From positions 1 through 64,000 of the forward strand of contig QZKR01000004.1 in NCBI GenBank assembly GCA_003598065.1: a stretch of DNA of 64,000 nucleotides. The letters run 5' to 3'. The translations under genes and the position numbers were made by a program. The notes beneath the pieces were generated by a model. The model was not told the DNA's origin. It searched no databases and saw nothing but the letters and a program-made list of their open reading frames with translations. The DNA comes from Myxococcales bacterium (lineage in GTDB: Bacteria > Myxococcota_A > SURF-8). This document shows positions 16,909 through 26,026 of this stretch, in pieces (the first letter of the stretch is position 1; every line of letters starts with the position of its first letter).

Positions 16909-18954
16909 ATGAAGCAGACAGGGTTGAAAACAGCGACGAACGAATCGATGTCCTGGCGGGCCTTCTTCGCCGCCTGCGCTCTCGCCGTCGGCCTGGCGCT
17001 GATCCAGTCCAAGCTGTGGCTGCTGCACTATCTCGCCTCCGGTGCCGAAGGCGAAACGGAATTCTGGAAGACCTTCGGCAAGATGTTCCTCTGCCTCGGC
17101 TGGGACGTGGTGGGCGCGCTGCTCGTGGCCGGAATCTGCCTCGTCTTCGCCTGGCCGTTCTACAAGCTTGCCGGCCGCAAGGCCGCCTTCGCCGTCGTCG
17201 CCCTGCTGCTCGCGGGGCACGGCTTCTTTCTGGTCATCAGCTACAACGTTCAGAAGGGCGTCGGCACGCCTTTCGACAAGGCGGCGATCGAACTCGCCTT
17301 CCTCAATTCCGACGCCACGGCGGAGATGGCGGCGTCCGGCGGGATGTGGGATTCGATCGGTCCCTATCTCAATCTACAGATGGTCATCATGGAATGCCTT
17401 TGGGGCATTGTGCCGGGCCTGCTGGTGATCGCGTTCTATCGGCTCGCGCCGCGCGTCGGCCGCGCCGTCAAATGCGCGGTGGCCGCGCTCGCGCTGATTT
17501 TCACGCTGTTGACCGTCGCGCTTCTGCCCAACCTGCGCAACGGCGAATTGTTCGGGGCGCGCGTCCATACCTTCGGCATGGAACGCAGCCATTTCGTTTC
17601 GCTCGCCAAATCCTATCTGCTGCCGCCCTTGCGCGCGCTGTTCAACCCGCAGTACCGCTTCGACGACCCCTTCTGCCTGGACAATCCGTCCGTCGTCTCG
17701 CCGGGGGCGATGGAGGAAAACCCGCTGGCCGCCCCGGAAAACGGCCTCGCGCCGCGCCGGACGAACCTGATTTTCGTGCTGTTGGAGTCGGTGGCCTCGC
17801 CGTATCTCGCCGACCCGGCCGTGATGCCGTTTCTCGGCGAACTCGCCGGCCGGCCCGGCAGCGCGGCTTTCAGCGAGCACTATGCCACCTGGCCGCAGAC
17901 GATGAAGGCGGGGTTCAGCCTGTTCTGTTCGGAACTGCCTTATCCCGACTATCCGCCGATCACGCACATCAATCCCTCGATCCCCTGTGTCAGCCTCACT
18001 GAAGCACTGCATCAGGCCGGTTACGCCACGGCGCTCTACACCAGCGCCGATCTGGCCTACGACCGCCAGCTTCGTTTCTACAAGCACCGCAAGCTCGACG
18101 AAATCCATGATATGTACACCATGCCCGGGCGCGAGGGGGGATGGAAAAACAACTGGGGGATTGACGAATCCATTACCATCCGCGCGATGTTCGACTGGGC
18201 CGAGAAACAGAAGAAGGAAGCGCCCGAGCGGCCCTTTGCGCTGATCTACGGCATGTCTACGGGGCACCACCCCTACATCTTCCCAGGCAGCCCGCCGCCG
18301 TCTTCCACCGAACTGAACGACGAACGGGCGATGTTTCTCAAGTGTCTGACCTACATCGACAGCAAGGTGAAGGAAGCGGTGGACGCCGCCGCCGCGCGCG
18401 GGCTCCTGGACGATACGCTGATCGTCGTCGTTTCCGACCACGGCGAAGGCTTCGAGCAGCATCCGCTCTCGCGCAGCCACGGGCCGCTGGTTTACGAGGA
18501 GACGGTTCACGTCCCGCTTGTCCTCCACGGGCCGCAGATCGGAGAGAAAATTTTCAAGGTGGCTTTTCCGACGAGCCATATCGACGTCGCCCCGACTCTG
18601 CTGTCGTTCTTGGGGCTTCCCACGCCGCTGACGATGAAGGGCCGCGACCTGACCAAGCCCACGCCGGTGATGCCGATCATCTTCAGCGGCCGGCCGCCGC
18701 CGTCTCAAGTGGGGATACGCGACGGGAAATGGAAGTATCTGCTCACGCAGGAAACGGGCCGCGAGGAATTGTTCGACATGGAGGCCGATCCGGAGGAGAA
18801 GGTCAATCTCATTGCCGACCAGCTTGATTTGGCCGCGAAGCTGAAAGCGCGCCTCGAATTCTGGCAGCGCCACGGCCGCAACCTGATCGAGAATTACGCC
18901 GGCATCCTGAAGGACCATGGCCGCGACTGCAAGGCGGGGCCGGCGGGAAGGTGA
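16909..18954 (+). CDS. LtaS-like membrane phosphotransferase/sulfatase-family protein
   Basis: Membrane protein of 681 residues. About five N-terminal helices (residues 10-205) precede an extracytoplasmic alkaline-phosphatase-superfamily domain. Active-site pieces: metal Glu E293 in FVLLES, probable nucleophile T331 in TWPQTMKAGFS, metal Asp/His D510-H511 in VVSDHGEGFEQH, and a later His in SHIDVAPTLL. This arrangement matches lipoteichoic-acid synthase and phosphoglycerol/phosphoethanolamine transferases rather than soluble sulfatases. In a Gram-negative the likely job is adding a phospho-alcohol group to periplasmic glycans or lipids (inference). The start at 16909 is chosen because the longer frame only translates the repeat; the ribosome site is weak. 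Confidence 0.82.
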   Translation: MKQTGLKTATNESMSWRAFFAACALAVGLALIQSKLWLLHYLASGAEGETEFWKTFGKMFLCLGWDVVGALLVAGICLVFAWPFYKLAGRKAAFAVVALLLAGHGFFLVISYNVQKGVGTPFDKAAIELAFLNSDATAEMAASGGMWDSIGPYLNLQMVIMECLWGIVPGLLVIAFYRLAPRVGRAVKCAVAALALIFTLLTVALLPNLRNGELFGARVHTFGMERSHFVSLAKSYLLPPLRALFNPQYRFDDPFCLDNPSVVSPGAMEENPLAAPENGLAPRRTNLIFVLLESVASPYLADPAVMPFLGELAGRPGSAAFSEHYATWPQTMKAGFSLFCSELPYPDYPPITHINPSIPCVSLTEALHQAGYATALYTSADLAYDRQLRFYKHRKLDEIHDMYTMPGREGGWKNNWGIDESITIRAMFDWAEKQKKEAPERPFALIYGMSTGHHPYIFPGSPPPSSTELNDERAMFLKCLTYIDSKVKEAVDAAAARGLLDDTLIVVVSDHGEGFEQHPLSRSHGPLVYEETVHVPLVLHGPQIGEKIFKVAFPTSHIDVAPTLLSFLGLPTPLTMKGRDLTKPTPVMPIIFSGRPPPSQVGIRDGKWKYLLTQETGREELFDMEADPEEKVNLIADQLDLAAKLKARLEFWQRHGRNLIENYAGILKDHGRDCKAGPAGR

Positions 18955-18984
18955 GCTTGTCGCTTGCGGTATTTAGCCAGCTGC

Positions 18985-19278
18985 TCAGAACCCCGGGCCG
19001 CAGGTGCGCTTGTCGCTGAGAACTTCGAGCGTGTAGACGCCGTTCCTCTTGCCGCCCATAGAACCCAGGAGGTCGTACAAGGTCTGCGCCGCGTCCTGCT
19101 TGACGAGCTTTTCGTTTTTGCCCTCGGCGTCCGAGAGATAAATGCGCGCCGAATTGGCTTTGCTGGAGGCGAGGTCGAACACGATTTCCATCAGGTGGGT
19201 CGATTTCAGTTGGTCTTCCGAAAAGGTTTTCTCGCCGCGCTCCTTGCCGTCCAGTTTCAGTTTGATCGTCGTTGACAT
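18985..19278 (-). CDS. conserved-looking small cytoplasmic protein
   Basis: A 97-residue soluble protein starting MSTTIKLKLDGKERGEKTF. It reads as an alternating beta/helix domain with a charged centre (YLSDAEGKNEKLVKQDAAQTLYDLLG) and a C-terminal strand with one Cys (SDKRTCGPGF). AAGGAGGC before the ATG at 19278 decides the start. No signal peptide, no recognised family. Convergent with the LtaS-like gene, 30 bases away. Confidence 0.7.
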   Translation of the reverse strand: MSTTIKLKLDGKERGEKTFSEDQLKSTHLMEIVFDLASSKANSARIYLSDAEGKNEKLVKQDAAQTLYDLLGSMGGKRNGVYTLEVLSDKRTCGPGF

Positions 19279-19457
19279 TCTTGCCTCCTTGGTCAATCGT
19301 ATAGCCAAACTTACTTTTCCCCAGTTTCCGCGAATTGATCGGCGCTGTCAATCGTCGCCGCTGGACAAAAGCGGAAGTCCGCTGTTACAATCCTCCGCAT
19401 CAGACCAGTCGCGGCAGGAGTTCCGTCCTTAGAGTGTCCATTAGAGCGAACGGATAC

Positions 19458-19530
19458 ATGCCGTCACCCCCGCGAAAGCGGGGGTCAAGTACGAAAAATC
19501 CTGGATTCCCGCTTGTGCGGGAATGACAGC
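19458..19530. repeat. paired CCCGCGAAAGCGGG-type repetitive extragenic element
   Basis: Two hairpins in opposite orientation: ACCCCCGC-GAAA-GCGGGGGT (19466-19485) and ATTCCCGC-TTGT-GCGGGAAT (19505-19524), separated by TCAAGTACGAAAAATCCTGG. This is the well-known dispersed element whose translation reads PAQAGIQ, found in many proteobacterial genomes and often moved by REP-associated transposases; none is seen here. Confidence 0.85.
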
Positions 19531-19576
19531 GCGAGTTGGTTCATTGTGATGAGTCCTTAATTGGGGAGATAAAGCA

Positions 19577-20701
19577 ATGACTCGCTTCGATCGGCGTCGG
19601 TGCTGGATTCCCTTGGCCGTTTTGATGCTGCTGCTTTGGGGGTGCGACTCAGGGACTTCCGTTTCGGGCGGCGACGCCGATTCGCCGGCTGGCGACGGCG
19701 ACCGGGACAACAGTTGCCAGGATGCCTCCGATTGCCGCAACGGCGAGCTTTGCCTGCAAAGCGTCTGCCGGCAGGAATGCTCGGAAACGAGGCCGTGCCC
19801 CGATGGTACGGCCTGCGACGCCGAAACGAACGCCTGTCTGCCTGTCGATGCGCCCATCGACGGCGACAAAGACGAGCCGGCCGAGCTTGATGCCGACCCG
19901 GAGCTTCCGGAAAACGAGAGCGACGCGCCCGCCGACGGGGACGAGTCGGCCGAGGAGGAAGCGCCGGCGGAATGCATTAGTGATGACGACTGCCCCCCGC
20001 CACAGCGGTGCGAGCCGACGAGCGGAATTTGCATCGAGCCGCCGCACGAGTGTCCCGACGAGTGTCCGCCGCGGACCCATTGCGATACGGACACCTTCCT
20101 CTGTGAACCCGACGCCATGCATTGCGTCAATACCGGCTGCCCGCAATATTACCATTGCAACATGGACAGCGGCGACTGCGAGTTGGACCCCTTCACCGAC
20201 TACTGCCGGGAGTGCTCCGACAACACCGACTGCGACGCGGGCAGCAAGTGCACGAAGCTTGAGGATACGCGGGAGATGTACTGCGCCCCCGTTTGCCGGG
20301 GCGCCGCACTGACCTGCCCGAACGGGTCTTACTGCGTCGTCATCACCATCGGCGACCAGCGCTGCCAGCCCTCGAATAATACCTGCGGCCGCCCGCACGA
20401 AGTGGGCGGTTCGTGCAACGCCGACGAGGATTGCCAGGACGGTCTTTTCTGCATCCCGTTCGCCAACTCCGATTATGGGGAGAACTGGGTGGGCGGTTTC
20501 TGCACCAAAACCTGCACCGACCCCGGCTCGCAGAGCGAATGCGGCCTGCCGCAAACCATGTGCGCCCACTTCGACACCGACGCCGGCGGCTTCGACCTTT
20601 GCTCACCGCTGTGCGGGCTTTTTCCCGGTCCCTGCCGCTCGGGCTACTACTGCGTGGGCGAAAGCACGACATACTGTAGCCCGCAGACGTGGAGCCGCTG
20701 A
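19577..20701 (+). CDS. Cys-rich DGD-spacer lipoprotein
   Basis: Predicted outer-membrane lipoprotein of 374 residues. The signal peptide ends at L-W-G-C (about residue 24), followed by GDADSPAGDGD. Most of the rest is made of Cys-rich modules of the DxDC-x-G-x2-C type (CQDASDCRNGELCLQSVC, CPDGTACDAETNAC, CPPPQRCEPTSGIC). A second acidic spacer (DGDKDEPAELDADPELPENE) lies between modules at about residues 95-135. About 40 cysteines in total imply an extracytoplasmic, disulfide-rich rod. Such modules are typical of myxobacterial surface proteins; binding partner unknown. GGGGAGATAAAG precedes the ATG. Confidence 0.82.
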   Translation: MTRFDRRRCWIPLAVLMLLLWGCDSGTSVSGGDADSPAGDGDRDNSCQDASDCRNGELCLQSVCRQECSETRPCPDGTACDAETNACLPVDAPIDGDKDEPAELDADPELPENESDAPADGDESAEEEAPAECISDDDCPPPQRCEPTSGICIEPPHECPDECPPRTHCDTDTFLCEPDAMHCVNTGCPQYYHCNMDSGDCELDPFTDYCRECSDNTDCDAGSKCTKLEDTREMYCAPVCRGAALTCPNGSYCVVITIGDQRCQPSNNTCGRPHEVGGSCNADEDCQDGLFCIPFANSDYGENWVGGFCTKTCTDPGSQSECGLPQTMCAHFDTDAGGFDLCSPLCGLFPGPCRSGYYCVGESTTYCSPQTWSR

Positions 20702-20715
20702 GCCAAAGCGGATTT

Positions 20716-21750
20716 TTACTCGTTCATCTGCTTGACAACCACCACCACCGGGCGCGAGGTCGTCGCCGGCTGGCCGTTGGCCGTCCACTGGACCTGCGCC
20801 GTCCCCTCCATCGCGTAGCGCATCGGATCGGAGAAGCGGCGGGCGACGAAGGCCTCGACCGTGCTCAATCCGTCCAGCATGTCGCTCTTGCTTTTCAGGG
20901 ACATGCCGGGGACATTCAGCGTAAAGCCGCCGGAGCCGACGAGCGTCACGTTGCGGGGCGCGAAATAGCCGTCCTTGCCGGAATCGGGCAGCGGATTGGC
21001 GAGCGTGGCCGTGAGGTCCGCCGTCGCGTAGCTCGCCGCATCGGTGGCGACCGCCGCCCAGGCGGCGCTACGGCCGTCCTTCAACTGGTTGACGGCGAAC
21101 AGAATCGAAACGTCGTTGTCGTGGTAGGTGGTCCGCAGCCAGTGGCGGGAGATTTTATGGTAGCCGGTGTTCGTGTAGCTGTGGTCGGCCGAGCCGTAGC
21201 CTTTCAACACGTTGCCGTTGATTTTGGCCAGCGCCTTGCCGCGCGGGATGACCAGCCAGAAGTCGTAAAATTCCTTGGAGTTGTCGGGATTTAGGATCCG
21301 GCCGTTCTTCGGCCGGAAAGGCTTGGAAAGGCTGGTCAGTTTTGCCGTCACCTGCAGTTTCTTGCCGACGAAGACGATGCTCATGTCGGTGGTGGAGGCC
21401 AGCAGGATGCTGGAGCCGCAGACCAGCTTGACGGGGTTGGACTCGGAGCGAATCGTGCAGCGCTCGGCGTCCTCGACGGTCTTGCCGTCCGGGGTGTTGT
21501 ATTCGACGCGAAAGACGGCCTTGTCCGATTTGGTGGTCAGGCTGGAATGAATGAGGTTGAAGTTGAGGGTGTGGTTTTTGGCGAACACCGCCGTCCCAGA
21601 CCACTGTTCCATGTAAGACAGGCTGTCCAGGGGATGCGGCAGAAGATCGGCGTTGGAGATCGTTTTCGCGCCGGAATAACCCCAGCGGGCCGCCCAGGCC
21701 GGCGCGGCGAAAGCGATCAGCGCAAGAATGACGGCGAATGCCAGGCGCAT
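20716..21750 (-). CDS. secreted lipocalin-like (Svf1/AttH-type) protein
   Basis: Exported protein of 344 residues with a cleavable signal peptide (AFAAPAWAARWG). The mature part is nearly all beta-strand, with features of the double-lipocalin Svf1/AttH/CrtC group: SLSYMEQWSGTAVFAKNHTLNFN, and near the middle a GSADHSYTNTGYHKISRHWLR block holding the conserved HS. Such folds bind hydrophobic ligands. It starts 27 bases downstream of the RND exporter gene on the same strand, so the pair may handle one lipid-like substrate. GGAGGAAA precedes the ATG at 21750; the much longer upstream frame overlaps the exporter and is rejected. Confidence 0.72.
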   Translation of the reverse strand: MRLAFAVILALIAFAAPAWAARWGYSGAKTISNADLLPHPLDSLSYMEQWSGTAVFAKNHTLNFNLIHSSLTTKSDKAVFRVEYNTPDGKTVEDAERCTIRSESNPVKLVCGSSILLASTTDMSIVFVGKKLQVTAKLTSLSKPFRPKNGRILNPDNSKEFYDFWLVIPRGKALAKINGNVLKGYGSADHSYTNTGYHKISRHWLRTTYHDNDVSILFAVNQLKDGRSAAWAAVATDAASYATADLTATLANPLPDSGKDGYFAPRNVTLVGSGGFTLNVPGMSLKSKSDMLDGLSTVEAFVARRFSDPMRYAMEGTAQVQWTANGQPATTSRPVVVVVKQMNE

Positions 21751-21776
21751 GATTGGTTTCCTCCGTTCGGGCCAGA

Positions 21777-24251
21777 TTAGCGCGTAAACGTCTTCCGGAA
21801 CAAGGCCAAACAGGCCGGCATGAAAAAGAGCGCCATCGAGAGGCAGGTGAACTCGCCCACGATCGCCAGCTCGCCGAAGGTGTTGATCGCGCCGTTGAGC
21901 GAAAACAACAAGGCTCCGTAGCCGATGATTGTGGTGGAACTGGCCATCATAATGGCCCCGCCGGTGGTCCGAATCACTTTCCCCACGGAGCCGCCCTCCT
22001 GATGGAAGCGGGCGTGGAAGTTGACGTGGTAATCGACGCCGATCCCCACCGAGAGCGGGAGGGCGATGAAGTTCAGGAAATTGATCTTTCCTCCCATCGC
22101 GATGCTCACTCCCATCATCAGCAGAATTCCGGTCGTCATGTAGGCGGACACCACCGCCCAGTCCTTGAAGTTGCGGAAGGAGAGAAAAATCACGCCCAAA
22201 ACCAATAACCAGGCCAGCAGCGTGATGACAGGCCCTTCCCTGGTAATGTAGTCGAGCATGTCGGCGAAGATCACCCCCTGGCCGCTGGAAGTCATCACCT
22301 CGCCGGTGGGAAGCTTCACCTCGCGCACCACGGCGGCGAACTTCTGCAGGTCGCGGCCGTCCCATTCGCTCATGCCGTCCCGCATGTAGACGTAGACCGG
22401 CGTGCCGCGCGTGCCGTCGCGCTCGATGAAGGTGCGTAGGATCTCGTCCGGCAGGTCTTCAGGGGTGATGATTTTCAGGTCGGCAGGCGGCGTCAGACGA
22501 TCCAGCAGTTCCCGGTCCTCCTTGTCGAGCGAGTCCCAGGTGTTGTTCAGAATGATGCGCCGGATGTCTTTAAGGATGTTGATTTTCTGCGTCTGTTCTT
22601 TCTCGCTGCCCGGAAGGTGGTCGTAAATCGTATCGACATCCTTGAACAGCAGTTTCTCCGGCGGCATGGTTGTGGAGTCCACATGATAGGGCATCAGGGC
22701 GTCCTTGATCATCGGGACCTGGTCCATGCGATCGGCCAGGATGATGTGCGGCTGACTGCGTTTGCCGATGATTTTTTCCGCCAGCGTGGAGTACTTGCCG
22801 CTGCCCATCTCGTTGGTGTACTGGTTGCGCAGCTTGCGGAAGCTGTACTCGAACGGATCGCGCAGGAAAAAGACCAGCAGCACGATCGACGCCACGACAA
22901 GCAGGTTGCCTGTCCAGAACAGCTTGCGGGTGTGGTTTTCCACCAGCCAGGCGGCGGCGCGGGAGAAAACGCGCCCGCGCATGTTCTCCGCTTCCGTCCG
23001 CTGCTTGAAAGGCCAGTGTCGTTCGACGATCACGACCAGCGCCGGATCCAGGGTGAGGGCGAAAATAATGCACACCGCCATGCCCGCGCCGCCGATGAAG
23101 CCGAACTGGTTGAAGCCGTCGAACTCGGCGGTGAGCAAGGACAGGTAGGACACGGCCGCGGCCGTGGCGGCGGTGCCGATCCCCTGCAAAGCGCCCACGA
23201 GGGTGTTGGTCAGCGTGGTTTCCATGTCCCTGCCGTGGCTGCGCTCCTCCATGTAGCGCGCCATGAAGTAGATGCCGAAATTGATGCCGTTGCCGGCGAC
23301 GATGGAGGCCAGAAAGGCGGTGGACGCCGTGAGATAGCCGATAGCCAACTGGGTCAGCCCCATGGTGGTCAGCAGGCCGGCGGTGAGCCCCAGCGAGATG
23401 ATCAGCGTCATGCGCAACGAGCGATAATAGAGCGCCACCGCGAGCAGGACCGCCAACACGCATATGTTGGAGACGATCAGGATGTCGTCGCGCAGCGCGA
23501 AGTATTCCTCGACCAGCGTTTTGAGCGAGCCGGTCAGATGAACCTGCATCGAGGCGTGATAGCTCGTCGGATTCAGTTCCGCGATGTCCTTCTCGACGGC
23601 GGCGGTGAATTCCTGGGCGAAATCGACGCCGGTGGCGGTGCCAGGCGTCTTGATGACGATGACGAGATTCCTGCCTTCCTTGTCGGTGAGATACCCGTCG
23701 ATGTATTTGTCGAAACGATGAAGCTCGTCGTCGTATTCCGCTTTCTTCTTCTTCCAATCCCAGGAATCATCCTCGTCTTTTTCATCGTCCAGCTCGATCA
23801 GCATGCCGGACGCTTTCAGCTTCTCCTTGCCGACCCGCTCGTTGAGCGCTTCGCGGAAATCGAACAGTTCCTGCTTGTCCAGGTACATGAGCTGGTATTT
23901 GTCGAAGAATTCCTTCTGCTTCTGAATTTTGTAATCGACGAAAAGAACCTTGTCCTTGGGATAGCGGCTGAGGCGCTCCGCGAGATCGTCGGCGAAACGT
24001 TCCATCGCCTTCAGATCGTCGCCCTCGACAACCGCCATCAGCGTTCCCATGCCTCCCATCCGGTCGGCGATGGCGTTCAGGTCCTGCACGCTCTTGGCGT
24101 TCTGGGGAAGCAGGGCGGCGAAGTCGCTTTTGATCGCCAGTTGCAGGGCGAAGTGCGTGCCGAAACCGGCGATGACGATGGAGATGAGAACGATGAGGTA
24201 AGGGTGGCGACAGACGATCCGCGCCCAGCGCTCAATCCATCGGTGCAGCAC
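21777..24251 (-). CDS. MMPL/RND superfamily exporter
   Basis: Inner-membrane exporter of about 824 residues with the RND plan: one N-terminal helix (PYLIVLISIVIAGFG), a large periplasmic loop (including DSWDWKKKKAEYDDELHRFD), five helices with sterol-sensing-domain-like text (STAFLASIVAGNGINFGIYFMARYMEERSHG), then the same plan repeated in the second half (LSVGIGVDYHVNFHARFHQEGG). It resembles MMPL-type lipid or hopanoid exporters. I take the GTG at 24251, which has GGGAAG just upstream; a TTG at 24281 without a ribosome site would add ten residues. Co-transcribed with the lipocalin-like gene. Confidence 0.87.
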   Translation of the reverse strand: MLHRWIERWARIVCRHPYLIVLISIVIAGFGTHFALQLAIKSDFAALLPQNAKSVQDLNAIADRMGGMGTLMAVVEGDDLKAMERFADDLAERLSRYPKDKVLFVDYKIQKQKEFFDKYQLMYLDKQELFDFREALNERVGKEKLKASGMLIELDDEKDEDDSWDWKKKKAEYDDELHRFDKYIDGYLTDKEGRNLVIVIKTPGTATGVDFAQEFTAAVEKDIAELNPTSYHASMQVHLTGSLKTLVEEYFALRDDILIVSNICVLAVLLAVALYYRSLRMTLIISLGLTAGLLTTMGLTQLAIGYLTASTAFLASIVAGNGINFGIYFMARYMEERSHGRDMETTLTNTLVGALQGIGTAATAAAVSYLSLLTAEFDGFNQFGFIGGAGMAVCIIFALTLDPALVVIVERHWPFKQRTEAENMRGRVFSRAAAWLVENHTRKLFWTGNLLVVASIVLLVFFLRDPFEYSFRKLRNQYTNEMGSGKYSTLAEKIIGKRSQPHIILADRMDQVPMIKDALMPYHVDSTTMPPEKLLFKDVDTIYDHLPGSEKEQTQKINILKDIRRIILNNTWDSLDKEDRELLDRLTPPADLKIITPEDLPDEILRTFIERDGTRGTPVYVYMRDGMSEWDGRDLQKFAAVVREVKLPTGEVMTSSGQGVIFADMLDYITREGPVITLLAWLLVLGVIFLSFRNFKDWAVVSAYMTTGILLMMGVSIAMGGKINFLNFIALPLSVGIGVDYHVNFHARFHQEGGSVGKVIRTTGGAIMMASSTTIIGYGALLFSLNGAINTFGELAIVGEFTCLSMALFFMPACLALFRKTFTR

Positions 24252-24417
24252 GTCACTTCCCTTTCTCAGCAGTGTCTCCAAGCCGGATCATTGGCCAGGT
24301 TCGCCGGCGCGGAGTCTCTTGTTACCAAAAAGACGTTCCGAAGGCAACACGGATAACGGCGGGACTCTCCCCGTTTTTCGGGATGGAGGAAGCTTCGGCG
24401 TTGACATGCGTGTCAGA

Positions 24418-25785
24418 TCAATGCACCCCGTGCATCATCCGCCGCAACGGCTTGACCAGGAGCAGCAACAGCAGCGCCGCGCCGCCCGCCGTGGCGGTGG
24501 GGATCGTAAAGAACAGGGTGTTATTCATCGTGTCATAATTGCCGGCGAATAGGCCGCCGACGAGATTGGCGGCGAAGGACGAAAGGAACCAGGTGCCCAT
24601 CAACAGCGAGCCGAAGGTGGCCGGAGCGAGCTTGGTCACCATCGACAGCCCGACGGGAGAAAGACACAGCTCGCCGAGCGTATGCAACAGGTAGGCTCCC
24701 AGCAGCCAAAACAGGCTCACCGGCCCGCTGGTCGCATAGACGCCGGCGGCGGCGATCATCACCACGAAGCCCACCGCCAGGAGACCCAGGCCCATGACGA
24801 ACTTCATCGGCGTGGAGGGCTCGCGGCCATGGATGGCGAGCGAAATCCACATCCGCGAAAAGATCGGCGCAAGCAGGAAGATCAGCAGTGGATTGACCGA
24901 CTGGAACCACGAGGTCGGAAATTCCCAGCTGACAATTAATGGGGGCGATTCGGAGGCGGCCGACTGGAACCACGAAGTGAAATATTCCCAATTGAGCATG
25001 GGAATCATTCGGTCGGTCTGGCGGTCGGCGAAGAGCGTCAGCGACGAGCCGGCCTGCTCGAAGGACGCCCAGAAGAAGATGACAAAGAAGCAAAGGATGA
25101 ATATTACGGCGATGCGTTCCTTTTCGTGACGCGTCAGAGGTTCGCGACTTATTCCGGCGACGGGTTTGAGGGCCGGCGTCATGCCTTTATTGCCGAGGAA
25201 TTTCTTGCCGGCCAGCAAATACATCACCAACCCCGCCACCATCCCCACGCCCGCCGCGGCGAAGCCGTAATGCCAGCCGATTTTTTCGCCCAGCGTGCCG
25301 CAGATCAACGGCGAGAAGAAAGCGCCCAGATTGATGCCCATGTAGAAAATAGTAAAGCCGCCGTCGCGGCGTGGGTCATTGGGTTCATAAAGCTGGCCGA
25401 CAACGGTGGAGATGTTGGGTTTGAAGAAACCGTTGCCGAAGATCAGGAGCAAGAGGGCGCTGAAAAAGAAGGGCAGGGGAGGAAAGGCCATCGCGAAGTG
25501 GCCCAGGGCCATCAGCGTGCCGCCGATGAGGATGCAGCGGCGCGCGCCCAGGTAGCGGTCGGCGATGTAGCCGCCCATGAGCGGCGTGAGGTAGACAAGC
25601 CCCGTGTACCAGCCGTAGACCGTGCCGGCCGTCTCGGTGGAGAATTGCAGGCTCTTGACCATATAGAGCACGAGCAGGGCGCGCATGCCGTAGTAGCTGA
25701 AACGCTCCCAGGCCTCGACGCCGAACAGCAGGTAAAGCCCCTTCGGGTGGCCCGATTTCGCGGTGATGACCGTCGCGTCGCTCAT
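24418..25785 (-). CDS. POT family proton-dependent oligopeptide transporter
   Basis: Inner-membrane peptide/H+ symporter of 455 residues with about 12-14 helices. The PTR2 signature is at the N-terminus (GVEAWERFSYYGMRALLVLYM, the ExxERF site), followed by GGYIADRYLGAR and a GNGFFKPN motif; TIFYMGINLGAF is also typical. Oddity: between two central helices the segment WEYFTSWFQSAASESPPLIVS is followed by WEFPTSWFQS, an in-frame 63-base partial duplication at 24898-24990. The start at 25785 puts the signature at normal depth; the frame to 25848 adds a charged leader. A perfect 20-base palindrome lies upstream (25846-25865). Confidence 0.9.
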   Translation of the reverse strand: MSDATVITAKSGHPKGLYLLFGVEAWERFSYYGMRALLVLYMVKSLQFSTETAGTVYGWYTGLVYLTPLMGGYIADRYLGARRCILIGGTLMALGHFAMAFPPLPFFFSALLLLIFGNGFFKPNISTVVGQLYEPNDPRRDGGFTIFYMGINLGAFFSPLICGTLGEKIGWHYGFAAAGVGMVAGLVMYLLAGKKFLGNKGMTPALKPVAGISREPLTRHEKERIAVIFILCFFVIFFWASFEQAGSSLTLFADRQTDRMIPMLNWEYFTSWFQSAASESPPLIVSWEFPTSWFQSVNPLLIFLLAPIFSRMWISLAIHGREPSTPMKFVMGLGLLAVGFVVMIAAAGVYATSGPVSLFWLLGAYLLHTLGELCLSPVGLSMVTKLAPATFGSLLMGTWFLSSFAANLVGGLFAGNYDTMNNTLFFTIPTATAGGAALLLLLLVKPLRRMMHGVH

Positions 25786-25845
25786 CCGTTCCCGTCCCTT
25801 CGCGTTGTGGGCGATTGCGCGCCGATCCGCCGGGCGGCTCGTTGA

Positions 25846-25865
25846 CAAGGGGCTTAAGCCCCTTG
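25846..25865. promoter_or_regulatory. 20-base perfect palindrome, candidate operator
   Basis: CAAGGGGCTT followed directly by its own reverse complement, in the 241-base region between the divergent POT and VOC genes, about 60 bases upstream of the POT start. On the plus strand it overlaps a TTGACA (25842-25847). No spacer between arms, so a protein-binding site is more likely than an RNA hairpin. Confidence 0.45.
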
Positions 25866-26026
25866 CCCTTCCCGAACGGACAGGCGCTAAATGGCTCGGT
25901 TGTAGCCTGCTTTGAGGAGGCTGTCAAACGAACCGTCAACGCCGATTGACCGCGCTCCGGGCGTCGCCTACCCTGGAAGAGCCAGGCACGGCAAAGGGAA
26001 ACGAAGCGCCTGCCAAGGAGGGAAAC

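Noticed and set aside
19458-19530. Possible CRISPR array
   Set aside because: Only one pair of hairpins; it is the known dispersed element.
21777-24281. HpnN-type hopanoid exporter linked with the toroid gene at 8602
   Set aside because: Far apart, different operons, and the toroid protein is not a hopene cyclase.
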